Shown piece by piece: positions 33,490-43,697 of a stretch of 64,000 bases of DNA. Numbering within the stretch: the first letter of the stretch is position 1; the number at the start of each line of letters is the position of its first letter. The notes under the pieces are model-generated. The model did no database searches. It worked only from the letters and a program-made list of their open reading frames with translations, and had not been told where the DNA came from. The translations under genes were made by a program, and so were the position numbers. This DNA comes from Lucinisca nassula. Lineage: Eukaryota > Mollusca > Bivalvia > Lucinida > Lucinidae. The stretch spans positions 119,412,045-119,476,044 of the forward strand of contig OY757024.1 of the NCBI GenBank assembly GCA_963580285.1. Direction: 5' to 3'.

Positions 33490-35868
33490 ATCCTACAGTC
33501 TTTATTTTGTTATTACAACCGTAGGGTGCTGCAGTGCTTTGTCTCTGATCCAGAATTCCTCACGCTGTCTCCGAAGTGGTGCACTTAGATTCTTTGTTGG
33601 GAGGCTATTTTTACTATGTTTTCTTTGAAGGTTCTAGTAAGATTTCTACAGAATGTATTTTCTTATTGCAACCGTAGGGTGCTGCAGTGCTGTGTCTCTG
33701 GTTCAGAATTCCTCACGCTGTCTCCGAAGTGGCGCACTTAGATTCTTTGTGGGGAGGCTATTTTTACTATGTTTTCTTTGAAGGATGTATTAAGATTTCT
33801 ACAGGATGTATTTTGTTATTACAACCGTAGGGTGCTACAGTGCTTTGTCTCTGGTCCAGAATTCCTCACGCTGTCTCCGAAGTGGCGCACTTAGATTCTT
33901 TGTGGGGAGGCTATTTTTACTATGTTTTCTTTGAAGGTTCTAGTAAGATTTCTACAGGATGTATTTTGTTATTACAACCGTAGGGTACTGCAGTGCTTAG
34001 TCTCTCATCCAGAATTCCTCACGCTGTCTCCGAAGTGGCGCACTTAGATTCATTGTGGGGAGGCTATTTTTACTATGTTTTCTTTGAAGGTTCTAGTAAG
34101 ATTTCTACAGGATGTATTTTGTTATTACAACCGTAGGGTGCTGCAGTGCTTAGTCTCTGGTCCAGAAATCCTCACGCTGTCTCCGAAGTGGCGCACTTAG
34201 ATTCTTTGTGGGGAGGCTATTTTTACTATGTTTTCTTTGAAGGTTCTAGTAAGATTTCTACAGGATGCATTTTGTTATTACAACCGTAGGGTGCTACAGT
34301 GCTTTGTCTCTGATCCAGAATTCCTCACGCTGTCTCCGAAGTGGCGCACTTAGATTCTTTGTGGGGAGGCTATTTTCACTATGTTTTCTTTGAAGGTTCT
34401 AGTAAGATTTCTACAGGATGTATTTTCTTATTGCAACCGTAGGGTGCTACAGTGCTTAGTCTCTGGTTCAGAATTCCTCACGCTGTCTCCGAAGTGGCGC
34501 ACTTAGATTCTTTGTGGGGAGGCTATTTTCACTATGTTTTCTTTGAAGGTTCTAGTAAGATTTCTACAGGATGTATTTTGTTATTACAACCGTAGGGTGC
34601 TGCAGTGCTTAGTCTCTGGTCAAGAATTCCTCACGCTGTCTCCGAAGTGGCGCACTTAGATTCTTTGTGGGGAGGCTATTTTTACTATGTTTTCTTTGAA
34701 GGTTCTAGTAAGATTTCTACAGGATGTATTTTCTTATTACAACCGTAGGGTGCTGCAGTGCTTAGTCCCTGGTCAAGAATTCCACACGCTGTCTCCGAAG
34801 TGGCGCACTTAGATTCTTTGTGGGGAGGCTATTTTTCACTGTTTTCTTTGAAGGATGTATTAAGATTTCTACAGGATGTATTTTGTATTTACAACCGTAG
34901 GGTGCTACAGTGCTTAGTCTCTGGTCCAGAATTCCTCACGCTGTCTCCGAAGTGGCGCACTTAGATTCTTTGTGAGGAGGCTATTTTCACTATGTTTTCT
35001 TTGAAGGTTCTAGTAAGATTTTTACAGGATGTATCTCTTATTGCAACCGTAGGGTGCTGCAGTGCTTAGTCTCTGGTCCAGAATTCCTCACGCTGTCTCC
35101 GAAGTGGCGCACTTAGATTCTTTGTGGGGAGGCTATTTTCACTATGTTTTCTTTGAAGGTTCTAGTAAGATTTCTACAGGATGTATTTTCTTATTGCAAC
35201 CGTAGGGTGCTACAGTGCTTAGTCTCTGGTCCAGAATTCCTCACGCTGTCTCCGAAGTGGCGCACTTAGATTCTTTGTGGGGAGGCTATTTTCACTATGT
35301 TTTCTTTGAAGGATGTATTAAGATTTCTACAGGATGTATTTTGTTATTACAGCCGTAGGGTGCTGCAGTGCTTTGTCTCTGATCCAGAATTCCTCACGCT
35401 GTCTAGCGAAGTGGCGCACTTAGATTCTTTGTGGGGAGGCTATTTTCACTATGTTTTCTTTGGAGGATGTATTAAGATTTCTACTGGATGTATTTTCTTA
35501 TTGCAACCGTAGGGTGCTGCAGTGCTTTGTCTCTGGTCCAGAATTCCTCACGCTGTCTCCGAACTGGGGCACTTAGATTCTTTGTGGGGAGGCTATTTTC
35601 ATTATGTTTTCTTTGAAGGTTCTAGTAAGATTTCTACAGGATGTATTTTCTTATTGCACGCTGTCTCCGAAGTGGCGCACTTAGATTCTTTGTGGGGAGG
35701 CTATTTTCACTATGTTTTCTTTGAAGGTTCTAGTAAGATTTCTACGGGATGTATTTTGTTATTACAACCGTAGGGTGCTACAGTGCTTAGTCTCTGGTCC
35801 AGAATTTCTCACGCTGTCTCCGAAGTGGCGCACTTAGATTCTATGTAGGGAGGATATTTTTGGTATGT
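33490..35868 (+). repeat. 153-bp satellite array, about 16 units
   Basis: GTAGGGTGCT begins units at 33521, 33674, 33827, 33980, 34133, 34286, 34439, 34592, 34745, 34897, 35049, 35202, 35355 and 35509. A further unit near 35640 lacks about 45 bp including this word, and the last begins at 35770. The monomer contains CAGAATTCCTCACGCTG and TTTGTGGGGAGGCTATTTT. Because 153 is a multiple of three, chance frames cross several units; they are not called as genes. The array ends where a Naiad 3' end begins at 35905. Confidence 0.95.
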
Positions 35869-35904
35869 TTGTCATGGAAGGACCATGTATGCTGTCGAAT
35901 GCAA

Positions 35905-36514
35905 TCTGAAAAGTAGAAGTAAACCAAAGATCAGGAATCGAAACAATTAACTTACTCAACCAATCAAAGACACCAAAGGGAACGAAACACAAACATGAAG
36001 CGACCAGACCATAATGGAAACCTAAACAAAGGATGGCCATAAGGACAGTTACTTTTCCACAAAATGGCCAAATGGCCATCCAAAATAAAAATACACAAGT
36101 GATACACACAGTAAGTAGTAACAAACAACAACCTAAATTAACCGCCACAGAAGAACCGCCTTGGAACGGTCAGTGGAAAGAATTCCACTAGGGGTAAATC
36201 GATTTTAAATGGCCATAATCCTCGGCCTTACCTCTGTCGCAGTATACACTAATTTTGTTTAGTTCGCATGAAGGCTTCCTAACTCATCAGTATAACATCT
36301 TCGAGAACATACAAATCAAAAAACTGCAGAGATGAAAAAGGTTGACGACTCGACAGCATACAACAACAGAATTGCTGGAGCAAAAGAAAACCAACAGTTA
36401 GACTCCGAGGGGCCCGACCAAAGACGGAGCATCAGGCGCCAACCAAAATAAAGAATACTAAAATAAAATAAAATTCCATTTATGTTTTTAAGGCTGGAAC
36501 CGTCATATAATCTT
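35905..36514 (-). mobile_element. Naiad-type PLE, second subfamily, 3'UTR
   Basis: From the 3' terminus (AAAGTAGAAGTAAACC) to the SECIS-side word CGTCATATAATCTTA. No coding part. It abuts the next Naiad in the same orientation. Confidence 0.75.
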
Positions 36515-37029
36515 AAAAAGTAGAAGTAAAACAAAGATCAGGAATCGATACAATTAACTTACTCCACCCATCAAAGTCACCAAAGGGAAAGAAACACAAA
36601 CATTAAGCGACCAGACCATAATGGAAACCTAAACAAAGGAAGGTCATAAGGACAGTTACTTTCCCACAAAATGGCCATATGGCCATCCATAATAAAAAGA
36701 CACAAGTGATACACACAGTAAGTAACATACAACACCATTAAAAAATCGCCACAGAAGAACCGCCTTCTACGGTCAGTGCTTCTTTTTTTCGCTTGGGGCT
36801 TAAATCGATTTTACGTGGCCACAATCCTCGCCCTTACTTCCGTCGCGATTTAGACAAATAATTTGTTCAGCCGCATGAAGGCCTCCTAACTCATCAGTGC
36901 AACATCTCCGTGAACACAAATAATCAAAGAACCACAGAGGTGAGACAACGGTGAGGACAAGACAGCAAGAAACCACTGAAATGCTGGAGCAAAAAAAAAC
37001 CAACAGTTAGACTCCGATGGGCCCAACCA

Positions 37030-37125
37030 GAGACAGAGCATCAGGCACCAACCAACATTACCTTGAAGTAGATCTCTCTAATTCTCTATAAGCTTTTACG
37101 TTGGAACCGTCATAGAATCTGAGGC
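37030..37125 (-). promoter_or_regulatory. SECIS-like stem-loop of the near-complete Naiad
   Basis: Minus strand: AUGA at 37113-37110, the apical AAA about twelve bases on, UGAU at 37043-37040, with the GGUUCCAAC / GUUGGUGCC stem. Core identical to the plus copies at 16810 and 42300 except for one C-to-U change that keeps a G-U pair. Confidence 0.5.
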
Positions 37126-37344
37126 CCGACCCACCGGTGTGCAATCAAAGAGGGAAGCAAAGTTGCCAACCGTGATTTGGTTAACCACCATGCGTGTAGT
37201 CTGTTTTATAATATTGATGTTGTACCCAATCTTTATATATCGACGAACGATTTTACGAAATTGGGTAATAAAGTCATTTCAGGCATGTATTTTTCTAATT
37301 TTATATACTTAGTCACCATAAAATTCGGGTTCCGATAGACCTTG

Positions 37345-39196
37345 TTACAGAAGAGATTTAAGTCCAACATTGAATTTGGAAACAAAATCAGAATGACGTC
37401 TATAAAACTTAGAAAAGGCTTTACGTAGTTTATGGTACCGATACTCCTGATTAAGAAGTTTAGTGGTTAATAATTGATTACGAGTGTTGAAGTCGGATAC
37501 ATGACTAGACACACTAGCGAATCGAATTAACTGCGAAATATAAAGCCCGTACGATGTCGCACGTGGAACATCACCGTCCAAAAAAGAAAAATTTACAATC
37601 TCAAAATCAAAAACATCACGTTTATCATAAATTTTGCAAGAAACAAATCAATCTACAATAGATAAATGTAAATCCAGAAAGGGGGCCTCGGTATCAGAGG
37701 AAATTGCCTTGTTTAACTGAAGTTCTAGGGGATAAATCTGACTGATCAAACCATCAAAGTAAGTATTGTCAATATTTAATAAATAATCTCAATATCTAGA
37801 AATAGAACTAAAAGCTTCAATATTTTCAGATTGGTTATCAATTGAAAGCGACATTATGAAGTCTCTTTCATATCAATACATGAACAGATCAGCCACAAGA
37901 GGTGCGCAATTCGTACCCATCGGAATACCAACAATTTGTCTAAATAACTTAGTACCGAATCTAATATAAATATTGTCAAGTAGAAAGGTGAGGGCATTAC
38001 ACACTTTCTGACATGACCAAAGTGTATAATTCTTATGCTATTTAGAAGTGAAAAATTGCAATTTCTGACATTACATGCAAGATAGAGAGAATATTCTCTG
38101 TGAAAAGTCCATTCAATTACATCATTAAGCTTTTCTTTTATAAGATTATGAGGAAGTGTAGTGTAAAGAGTGAAAACATCGTAAGTAGACAGACTAGAAG
38201 CACGAAAACGTCTGGATTTCAATTTATTTAAAACCTCATTCGAATTTTTATAGACCAAAACAGATTTCTTCCTGATCTTTCAAAGACTTTATCACAATAT
38301 TTAATCACATGTGTTTTAACAGCAGTAAGACGAGAAGTTAATAATTTAGAAAGTTCAGTGGTAGTGCAAGAGCTAGAATTAGCAATAAACCGTGCTTTGT
38401 AAGGTCTTTTATGAAGTTTTGGTAACCAGTATAGCGTAGGAAGCTTGTCTTGGCCTTCTGTAACACACACAGCAAACTTGGTGGCTGAATGACAAATATG
38501 CTCATCTACTATAGCTCTCTTCAGCTTAAGGCTGAAGTTCATAGGCCTTAGTACCACCAAGCTCTTATTAAGCGTGTTAACAGAGTGGGGCCGTCACACA
38601 ACGACGACGTTGTTAGCGGCCTTGTCTGCAGGGGCCAAAACAAACCTCTTGTGAAATTCTTGAATACCTAGTTTAAGATGACGTAAAGACGTCTTTGGCT
38701 TAGGAGGCAATAAGTTAGTATTTTGAGAATAGAACGAAATGCATTTATTCACTAATTTTTAAATGCTAAGTTTCCAGTCCTTAAGGGCTTTATGCTGGAC
38801 ATACTCTCGCTTAAACCATCGATTACCGAATTAGTTCAAGGCAGCAGCGATTTCATCTCTACATTTACTGAAATCAATTTTAGAAGGAAACCGATATTTT
38901 GGTCCTTTAAAAATTAATTTCCTTATCCTAGAATCAGGAATAATTTTCAAATTGTCAGTAATTACATGACCAGCAGCAGGATAGCAATACACTGAGTTTT
39001 TACAATCACATGAAGCAGGAGTATTAGTATCAATATCAAGATCTGAAACAAGTTTATTGAAATTAAAAATGATATATCTAACAGGTTTGTTATATTTATA
39101 GCAAATTATAGGTGTTTCAGTATTTTGAAAATAAGCAAGAATGGAAGAAAGCACCGAGATCTCCCGAAAAATACTGGGCAAATCTATAAAATCCAT
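37345..39196 (-). pseudogene. Naiad linker and reverse transcriptase, decayed
   Basis: Frames 38831-39196 (linker, with SCDCKNSVYCYPAAGH), 38228-38560 (fingers, LYWLPKLHKRPYKARFIAN), 37854-38258 (motif A and part of B) and 37345-37581 (thumb). Damage includes GAA to TAA at about 38831 and loss of the YLDD box. The UGA at 38594-38596 is in the same frame as 38831-39196 and follows NNVVVV, as in two other copies. Confidence 0.8.
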
Positions 39197-39436
39197 GACC
39201 TTATTAATGAAGGATATTTTGAAGAAATGGCGTTTATGATTAATTTCAGAATCAATGTTAGGACGGGGAGTATGCTGAGTATAGCGTCTAGTTAAGAGAG
39301 ACGCATCATATAACTGATTAGAACTGTCGTAGAATTTATTCGCCTCGGTGTCCAGAAGACGTTAAACAGAAACGGGTAATGAACTTAGAAATGAAAGCAT
39401 GGAGTGGCGTCCATGATTTAATAATATGATTGACAG

Positions 39437-40318
39437 TCACTTCAGTCTAGAATTGTTACGTTTAAAAGTACGTAATTTACGTTTATAGTTACCGTTTTTC
39501 CTGGTGCCGTGAGATCTAGTTCTGCGTTTTCGACATTCCAGGAGCGAGAAAATATCAAAGTCCGGCATTCTGGAAATATTACCCTCATGATAAATGTTGT
39601 CATTAAATTCCAGTGGAAAAGGGGTCTGTAAAAATTTTATCCATTTCAGTTCAGCCTCATGTCTTTTGATGATTTTGAATCTAGATGTAGAATTTGCATC
39701 GTCGTAAAGTTTTTCCACTGGTTGTATAACAATGTTATTTACAGAATGACCTGTACGTCGAAAGTGACGGTACAAGAAAGTGTCAGTTTTCTTAGGCTTA
39801 CTCATTCTACGATAATGCTCGTTCAATCTAGTTTTTAGCATGCGGTTAGTTTGACCGACGTACTGCATAGTACAGTTTACAGCACGTCATGTAATTAGAT
39901 AAATGAAATCTGTAGACTGTCATGTCAAATCAGACATGTTAACTACCGAGAAGCTTCTACCGATTACAGATGAAGTAACGGTAGACGCAGTGCTTAAATG
40001 CGAACAACATCTGCACCTCTTGGCATTGCACTTAGAAATACTAGGATACATTCCACTTCTTTTCCACGGATTAGTATATTTTCGAAGGATTGGTGACTTG
40101 AGAGGAGATAGTCTTATACGAAGATTATTTTTAAACATATTGGTATTGCCTCCTCCATTGAGATTAACTGAATTTACAGAAGACAATTTTAAGGGTCTGA
40201 CCAATACCGAAGGCAACATAGTATTAAAGTTCTTAATAGAATGGTGAATCCGTACAGAAGAAGCGGAGTGAAACCTAAGGGGTGATATTGATAGTTTAAA
40301 TGAATTTGTGATACTCAT
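39437..40318 (-). CDS. Naiad N-terminal region and GIY-YIG endonuclease with two internal UGA codons
   Basis: Start ATG at 40318, with a TAA two codons upstream. 132 sense codons include a cysteine cluster KRCRCCSHL, then UGA (39922-39920), ten codons, UGA (39889-39887), six codons and the frame continuing at 39868. The GIY half reads DFIYLIT and the YIG half QYVGQTNRMLKTRLNEH. In PLE endonucleases a cysteine normally stands near the start of the GIY strand and another right after YLI; these are the two UGA positions here. The following Cys in RAVNC and the two histidines complete the CCHH set. A UGA at 39437-39439 ends the frame. Confidence 0.8.
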
Positions 40319-40384
40319 GTGGGTTTATAAGGTTTTGATACCGTCAAAACTAAAGCGATCTTCATACCGGTTATTAAGTAAAAC

Positions 40385-40670
40385 AGCATATACAATTACT
40401 GAAAATAATTCCTTCGAATAGAAGGAAGGTACAACAAAAGCCTACAAAACATCTATGTCTACTTAAAGTCCAAAGATGTCAAAAAAGCAGTTGTTGTACA
40501 ACGAGGAACGAACATAGGTTTAATAATGCATATAAAATTACTGAAGATAATTCCTTCGAATAGAAGGAAGGTACTACAAACGCCCACAAAACATCCCTGT
40601 CTACTTAAAGTCCAAGGCTGTCAAACAAGCAGTTGTTATACAACGAGGAACGAACATCGGTTTAATAATG
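40385..40670. repeat. 142-bp tandem pair upstream of the Naiad start
   Basis: CCTTCGAATAGAAGGAAGG occurs at 40411 and 40553. Each unit also has CTACTTAAAGTCCAA and ACAACGAGGAACGAACAT. About 70 bp upstream of the Naiad start codon (which reads leftwards), so it is probably the element's 5'UTR or promoter, tandemly repeated. Confidence 0.75.
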
Positions 40671-40755
40671 ACCTAAAGTCGCAGAAAAGCATGGTCAATT
40701 CTTTCTAGAAACTTATTAATTGTTGGAAGTATTACAAATTGAGGATCTTACACGA

Positions 40756-40781
40756 GTGGTCATTTCATATGAAATGACCAC
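40756..40781. repeat. Perfect 26-bp palindrome
   Basis: Centre CATATG; arms GTGGTCATTTCAT on each strand. Similar CATTTCATATGA words lie near 15361 and 15408. Confidence 0.9.
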
Positions 40782-40974
40782 GGTTGTTAGGTTCTGTGGT
40801 CCTCTATTTGTAACAATTTCAACAATCAATAAGATTGTAGAAACAATTGACCATGATTTTCTGCGACTCGATGCATTCGATGGCATATATGACCCTTCAA
40901 TGACAAAGTGTTCGAAACAGTTTAAATAACTGTTTCATATCATGTTTTTTCCCTGCCAAAACAAAATTAAGGCA

Positions 40975-41105
40975 ATGATCAGGAATCGATTCGATTAACC
41001 CACACCTCCCATTAGAGACTTCAAAGGGAAAGAAATACACACATTAAATAATTAGACCCTACTGGAAACCTCAATAACGGAAATTAAAATGAGAAACGAC
41101 CAGGA
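40975..41105 (-). mobile_element. Old Naiad-type 3' fragment
   Basis: Minus-strand match to the 3' terminus (ATGATCAGGAATCGATTCG, AGGGAAAGAAAT) with many substitutions. Confidence 0.55.
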
Positions 41106-41220
41106 ACTGATACGATCAGAATTTTTCCCAAAATATCAAGAAAGAAGTCGAAATATTGAGTAACGACAGTAAACAAAATGGACAATAGGTAAACCGAGCC
41201 AGCAGCTGTTTCCCTAACAG

Positions 41221-42315
41221 GTGGTGACGCGGAATTTGTCTACTTACGATTTTTCCACTCTTTACATTACACTTCCTCATAATCTTATAAAAGAAAAGCT
41301 TAATGATTTAATTGAATGGGCTTTTCACAGAGAAGATTATCTCTATCTTGCCTGTAATGTCAGAAATGCATTTTTCACTTCTAAAGAGCATAGGAATTAT
41401 ACACTTTGGTCATGTCAGAAAGTGTGTTCTGCCCTCACCTTTCTACTTGACAATATTTATATTAGATTCGGTTCTAAGTTATTTAGACAAATTGTGGGTA
41501 TTCCGATGGGTACTAATTGCGCACCTCTTGTGGCTGACCTGTTCTTGTATTGTTATGAAAGAGACTTCATTTTGTCGCTTTCCATTGATATCCAATCTGA
41601 AATTATTGAAGCTTTTAGCTCCACTTCTAGATATTTAGATGACTTATTAATTATTGATAATACCTATTTTGATGGTTTGATCAGTCAGATTTACCCCCTA
41701 GAACTTCAGTTAAATAAAGCAAATTCTTCTGATACCGAGGCCCCGTTTTTGGATTTACATCTATCTATTGTAGATGGATTTGTTTCGTGCAAAATTTATG
41801 ATAAACGCGATGACTTTGATTTTGAGATTGTAAATGTTCCTTTTTTGGATGGTGATGTTCCTCGTGCGCCATCCTATGGCGTTTATATTTCGCAATTAAT
41901 TCGATTTGTTAGAGTGTGTCGTCATGTAACTGACTTCAACACTCGTTATAAATTATTAATGGCTAAACTCCTTAATCAGGGTTATCGATACCATAAACTA
42001 CGCAAAACCTTTTCAAAATTTTATAGATGTCATTCTGATTTAATTTCAAAATTCAATATTGGACTTAAATCTCTTCTGCAACAAGGTCTATCGGAACCCG
42101 ATTTTTATGGTGACTTAGTATATAAATTCAGAAAAATATATAACCGCAATGACTTCAGCACCCAATTTCGTAAAATCATTCTTCGATATAAAAAGATTGG
42201 GTACAACATGGATATTATACGACAGACTGCTACATGGTCGTTAACCCAATCACGGTTGGCAACTTTGCTTCCCTCTTTAATTGCACGCCGGTGGGTCAGG
42301 CCTCAGATTCTATGA
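41221..42315 (+). CDS. Naiad reverse transcriptase, truncated but open
   Basis: 364 codons; the first few are non-element sequence. Motif A STYDFSTLYITLPH, motif B GIPMGTNCAPLVADLFLY, motif C RYLDDLLIIDN with both catalytic aspartates, motif D-like LDLHLSIVDG, then the thumb to IGYNMDIIRQTA. A small deletion near 42228 shifts the last 25 codons off the family frame. The start codon is fortuitous. Without endonuclease and fingers it cannot act alone. Confidence 0.82.
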   Translation: MVTRNLSTYDFSTLYITLPHNLIKEKLNDLIEWAFHREDYLYLACNVRNAFFTSKEHRNYTLWSCQKVCSALTFLLDNIYIRFGSKLFRQIVGIPMGTNCAPLVADLFLYCYERDFILSLSIDIQSEIIEAFSSTSRYLDDLLIIDNTYFDGLISQIYPLELQLNKANSSDTEAPFLDLHLSIVDGFVSCKIYDKRDDFDFEIVNVPFLDGDVPRAPSYGVYISQLIRFVRVCRHVTDFNTRYKLLMAKLLNQGYRYHKLRKTFSKFYRCHSDLISKFNIGLKSLLQQGLSEPDFYGDLVYKFRKIYNRNDFSTQFRKIILRYKKIGYNMDIIRQTATWSLTQSRLATLLPSLIARRWVRPQIL

Positions 42316-42897
42316 CGGCTCCAACGTAAAGGCTTATTGAGAATTAGAGAGATCTAATTCAAGGTAATGTTGGTTGGTGCCTGATGCTCTGTCTCTGGTC
42401 GGGCCAATCGGAGTCTAACTGTTGGTTTTCTTTTGCTCCAGCATTTCAGTGGTTTCTTGCTGTCGAGTCCTCACCGTTGTCTCACCTCTGTGGTTCTTTG
42501 ATTTTTGTGTCCACGGAGGTGTTGCACTGATGAGTTAGGAGGCCTTCATGCGGACTGAACAAATTATTTGTCTAAATCGCGATTGAAGTAAGGGCGAGGA
42601 TTGTGGCCACGTAAAATCGATTTAAGCCCCCCAGTGGAAATTTTCCACTGACCGTTCCAAGGCGGCTCTTCTGTGGCGATTTATTAATGTTGTTTGTTAC
42701 TTACTGTGTGTATCACTTGTGTCTTTTAATTTTGGATGGCCATATGGCCATTTTGTGGGAAAGTAACTGTCCTTATGGCCTTCCTTTGTTTAGGTTTCCA
42801 TTATGGTCTGGTCGCTTAATGTTTGTATTTCTTTCCCTTTGTGTCTTTTATGGGTGGAGTAAGTTAATTGTATCGATTCCTGATCTTTGTTTTTCTT
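41234..42897 (+). mobile_element. Naiad-type PLE, plus copy with long RT frame
   Basis: 5'-truncated at the RT motif A region and complete to near the 3' terminus. The frame 41221-42315 is open across the RT palm and thumb. The 3'UTR carries the best-preserved SECIS-like fold. Confidence 0.87.
42300..42405 (+). promoter_or_regulatory. SECIS-like stem-loop, best example
   Basis: AUGA at 42312-42315; then C, GGC, U, CCAAC, GU and the apical AAA (42328-42330); then a loop of about 40 nt that can hold a minihelix; then GUUGG, U, GCC; then UGAU at 42382-42385. This gives the non-Watson-Crick quartet, a stem with one U-U mismatch and the unpaired AA expected of an animal SECIS. CAGA before the quartet can pair with TCTG after it as helix I. 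A second subfamily (14341-14440) keeps the quartet and AAA, with paired changes in the stem. The loop is longer than in most selenoprotein genes, and the coding stop of relatives falls inside it. Confidence 0.55.
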
Positions 42898-43084
42898 CAG
42901 TCAAAAAGGGGGAAGAATCTGTATCATCAACGTGACAACATATATGATTAGGGAAGGAATCAAAACCACATAAATAAAACATGAAGGGCCAATAGCAAAG
43001 CACCCGGGAAGCCAAAAGGGCAGTTACTTTTCCACATGGCCATTTGGCTATCCAAAACGAAAATATATAAGCGATACTCACACT

Positions 43085-43282
43085 CAAAGACAAAACGTAA
43101 CTGAATTAAAGCGCGACTGAAGAACCGCCTTGGAACATTCAATGAAAAGAATTTCACTGGGTGGGCGTGCGGGGGGGGGGGGGGGGGCTTAAATCGATTT
43201 TACGCGGCCGCAATCCTCGCCCTTGATTCGGCGAGATTTAGACAAATAATTTGTTCAGTCCGCACGAAGGCTGCCGGAGGGT
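43085..43282 (-). mobile_element. Diverged Naiad-type 3'UTR fragment
   Basis: Minus-strand match: GAACCGCCTTGGAAC, the CACTGG...CAGTG-like pair, TTAAATCGATTTTACG, CAATCCTCGCCCTT, GACAAATAATTTGTTCAGTC. Interrupted by a G-run at 43172-43188. Frames 42848-43093 and 42960-43157 are 3'UTR shadows. Confidence 0.6.
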
Positions 43283-43697
43283 CGGGCCACAGATTCTATG
43301 ACGGCTCCAGCGTAAAGGCTTACTGGGAATTAGAGAGCATTTAATTTTATGTATTGTTGGTTGGTGCCTGATGCTCTGTCTCTGGTCCGGCCCATCGGAG
43401 GCTAACTGCTGGTTTTCTTTTGCTCCAGCATTTTAGTGGGGTCTTGCTGTCGTGTCCTCACCGTTGTTTCACCCCCACCCCCCCACCCTCCCTCACACAC
43501 ACACACACACACTTTCCCCAGTGAAAATCGTTTCACTGACCGTTCCAAGGCGATTTATCTGTTGCGGTTTATTTTTGTTATGGTTTGTCTTTGAGTCTGT
43601 GTACCGCTTATATTTTTTTGTTTTGGATAGCCAATTGGCCATTTTGTGGGATTTTGGCTTTCCGCTATTGGTGATTTCATTAGTGTCTAGTTATTTT
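43283..43697 (+). mobile_element. Diverged Naiad-type 3'UTR, left of a transposon insertion
   Basis: From the SECIS region (CTATGACGGCTCCAGCGTAAA) through the 3'UTR to CTAGTTATTTT, where the TIR element at 43698 interrupts it. It resumes at 45990. Confidence 0.7.

Larger units (their letters stand above)
36515..40318 (-). mobile_element. Naiad-type PLE, most complete 5' end in the window
   Basis: 3.8 kb with 3'UTR (36515-37160), RT (37160-38590), linker (38640-39430), endonuclease and its N-terminal extension (39437-40318). In-frame UGA codons lie at 39920-39922, 39887-39889, 39437-39439 and 38594-38596. Other damage (TAA at about 38831 and about 39361, loss of YLDD near 37790) shows it is no longer functional. 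A SECIS-like fold lies at 37030-37125. A 142-bp tandem pair lies just upstream of the start. Confidence 0.9.
40319..41233. other. Naiad upstream region and flanking unique DNA
   Basis: Holds the 142-bp tandem pair (about 40385-40670), a 26-bp perfect palindrome at 40756-40781, and an old minus-strand Naiad 3' fragment at 40975-41105. Small frames here have no recognised domain. Confidence 0.5.

Noticed and set aside
33490..35868. Protein-coding repeat (open frames through the 153-bp units)
   Set aside because: The unit length is a multiple of three, so frames repeat by arithmetic. They are broken in other units and have no recognisable composition.
33490..35868. CRISPR-like array
   Set aside because: The units are contiguous 153-bp monomers without variable spacers, in an animal-type genome.
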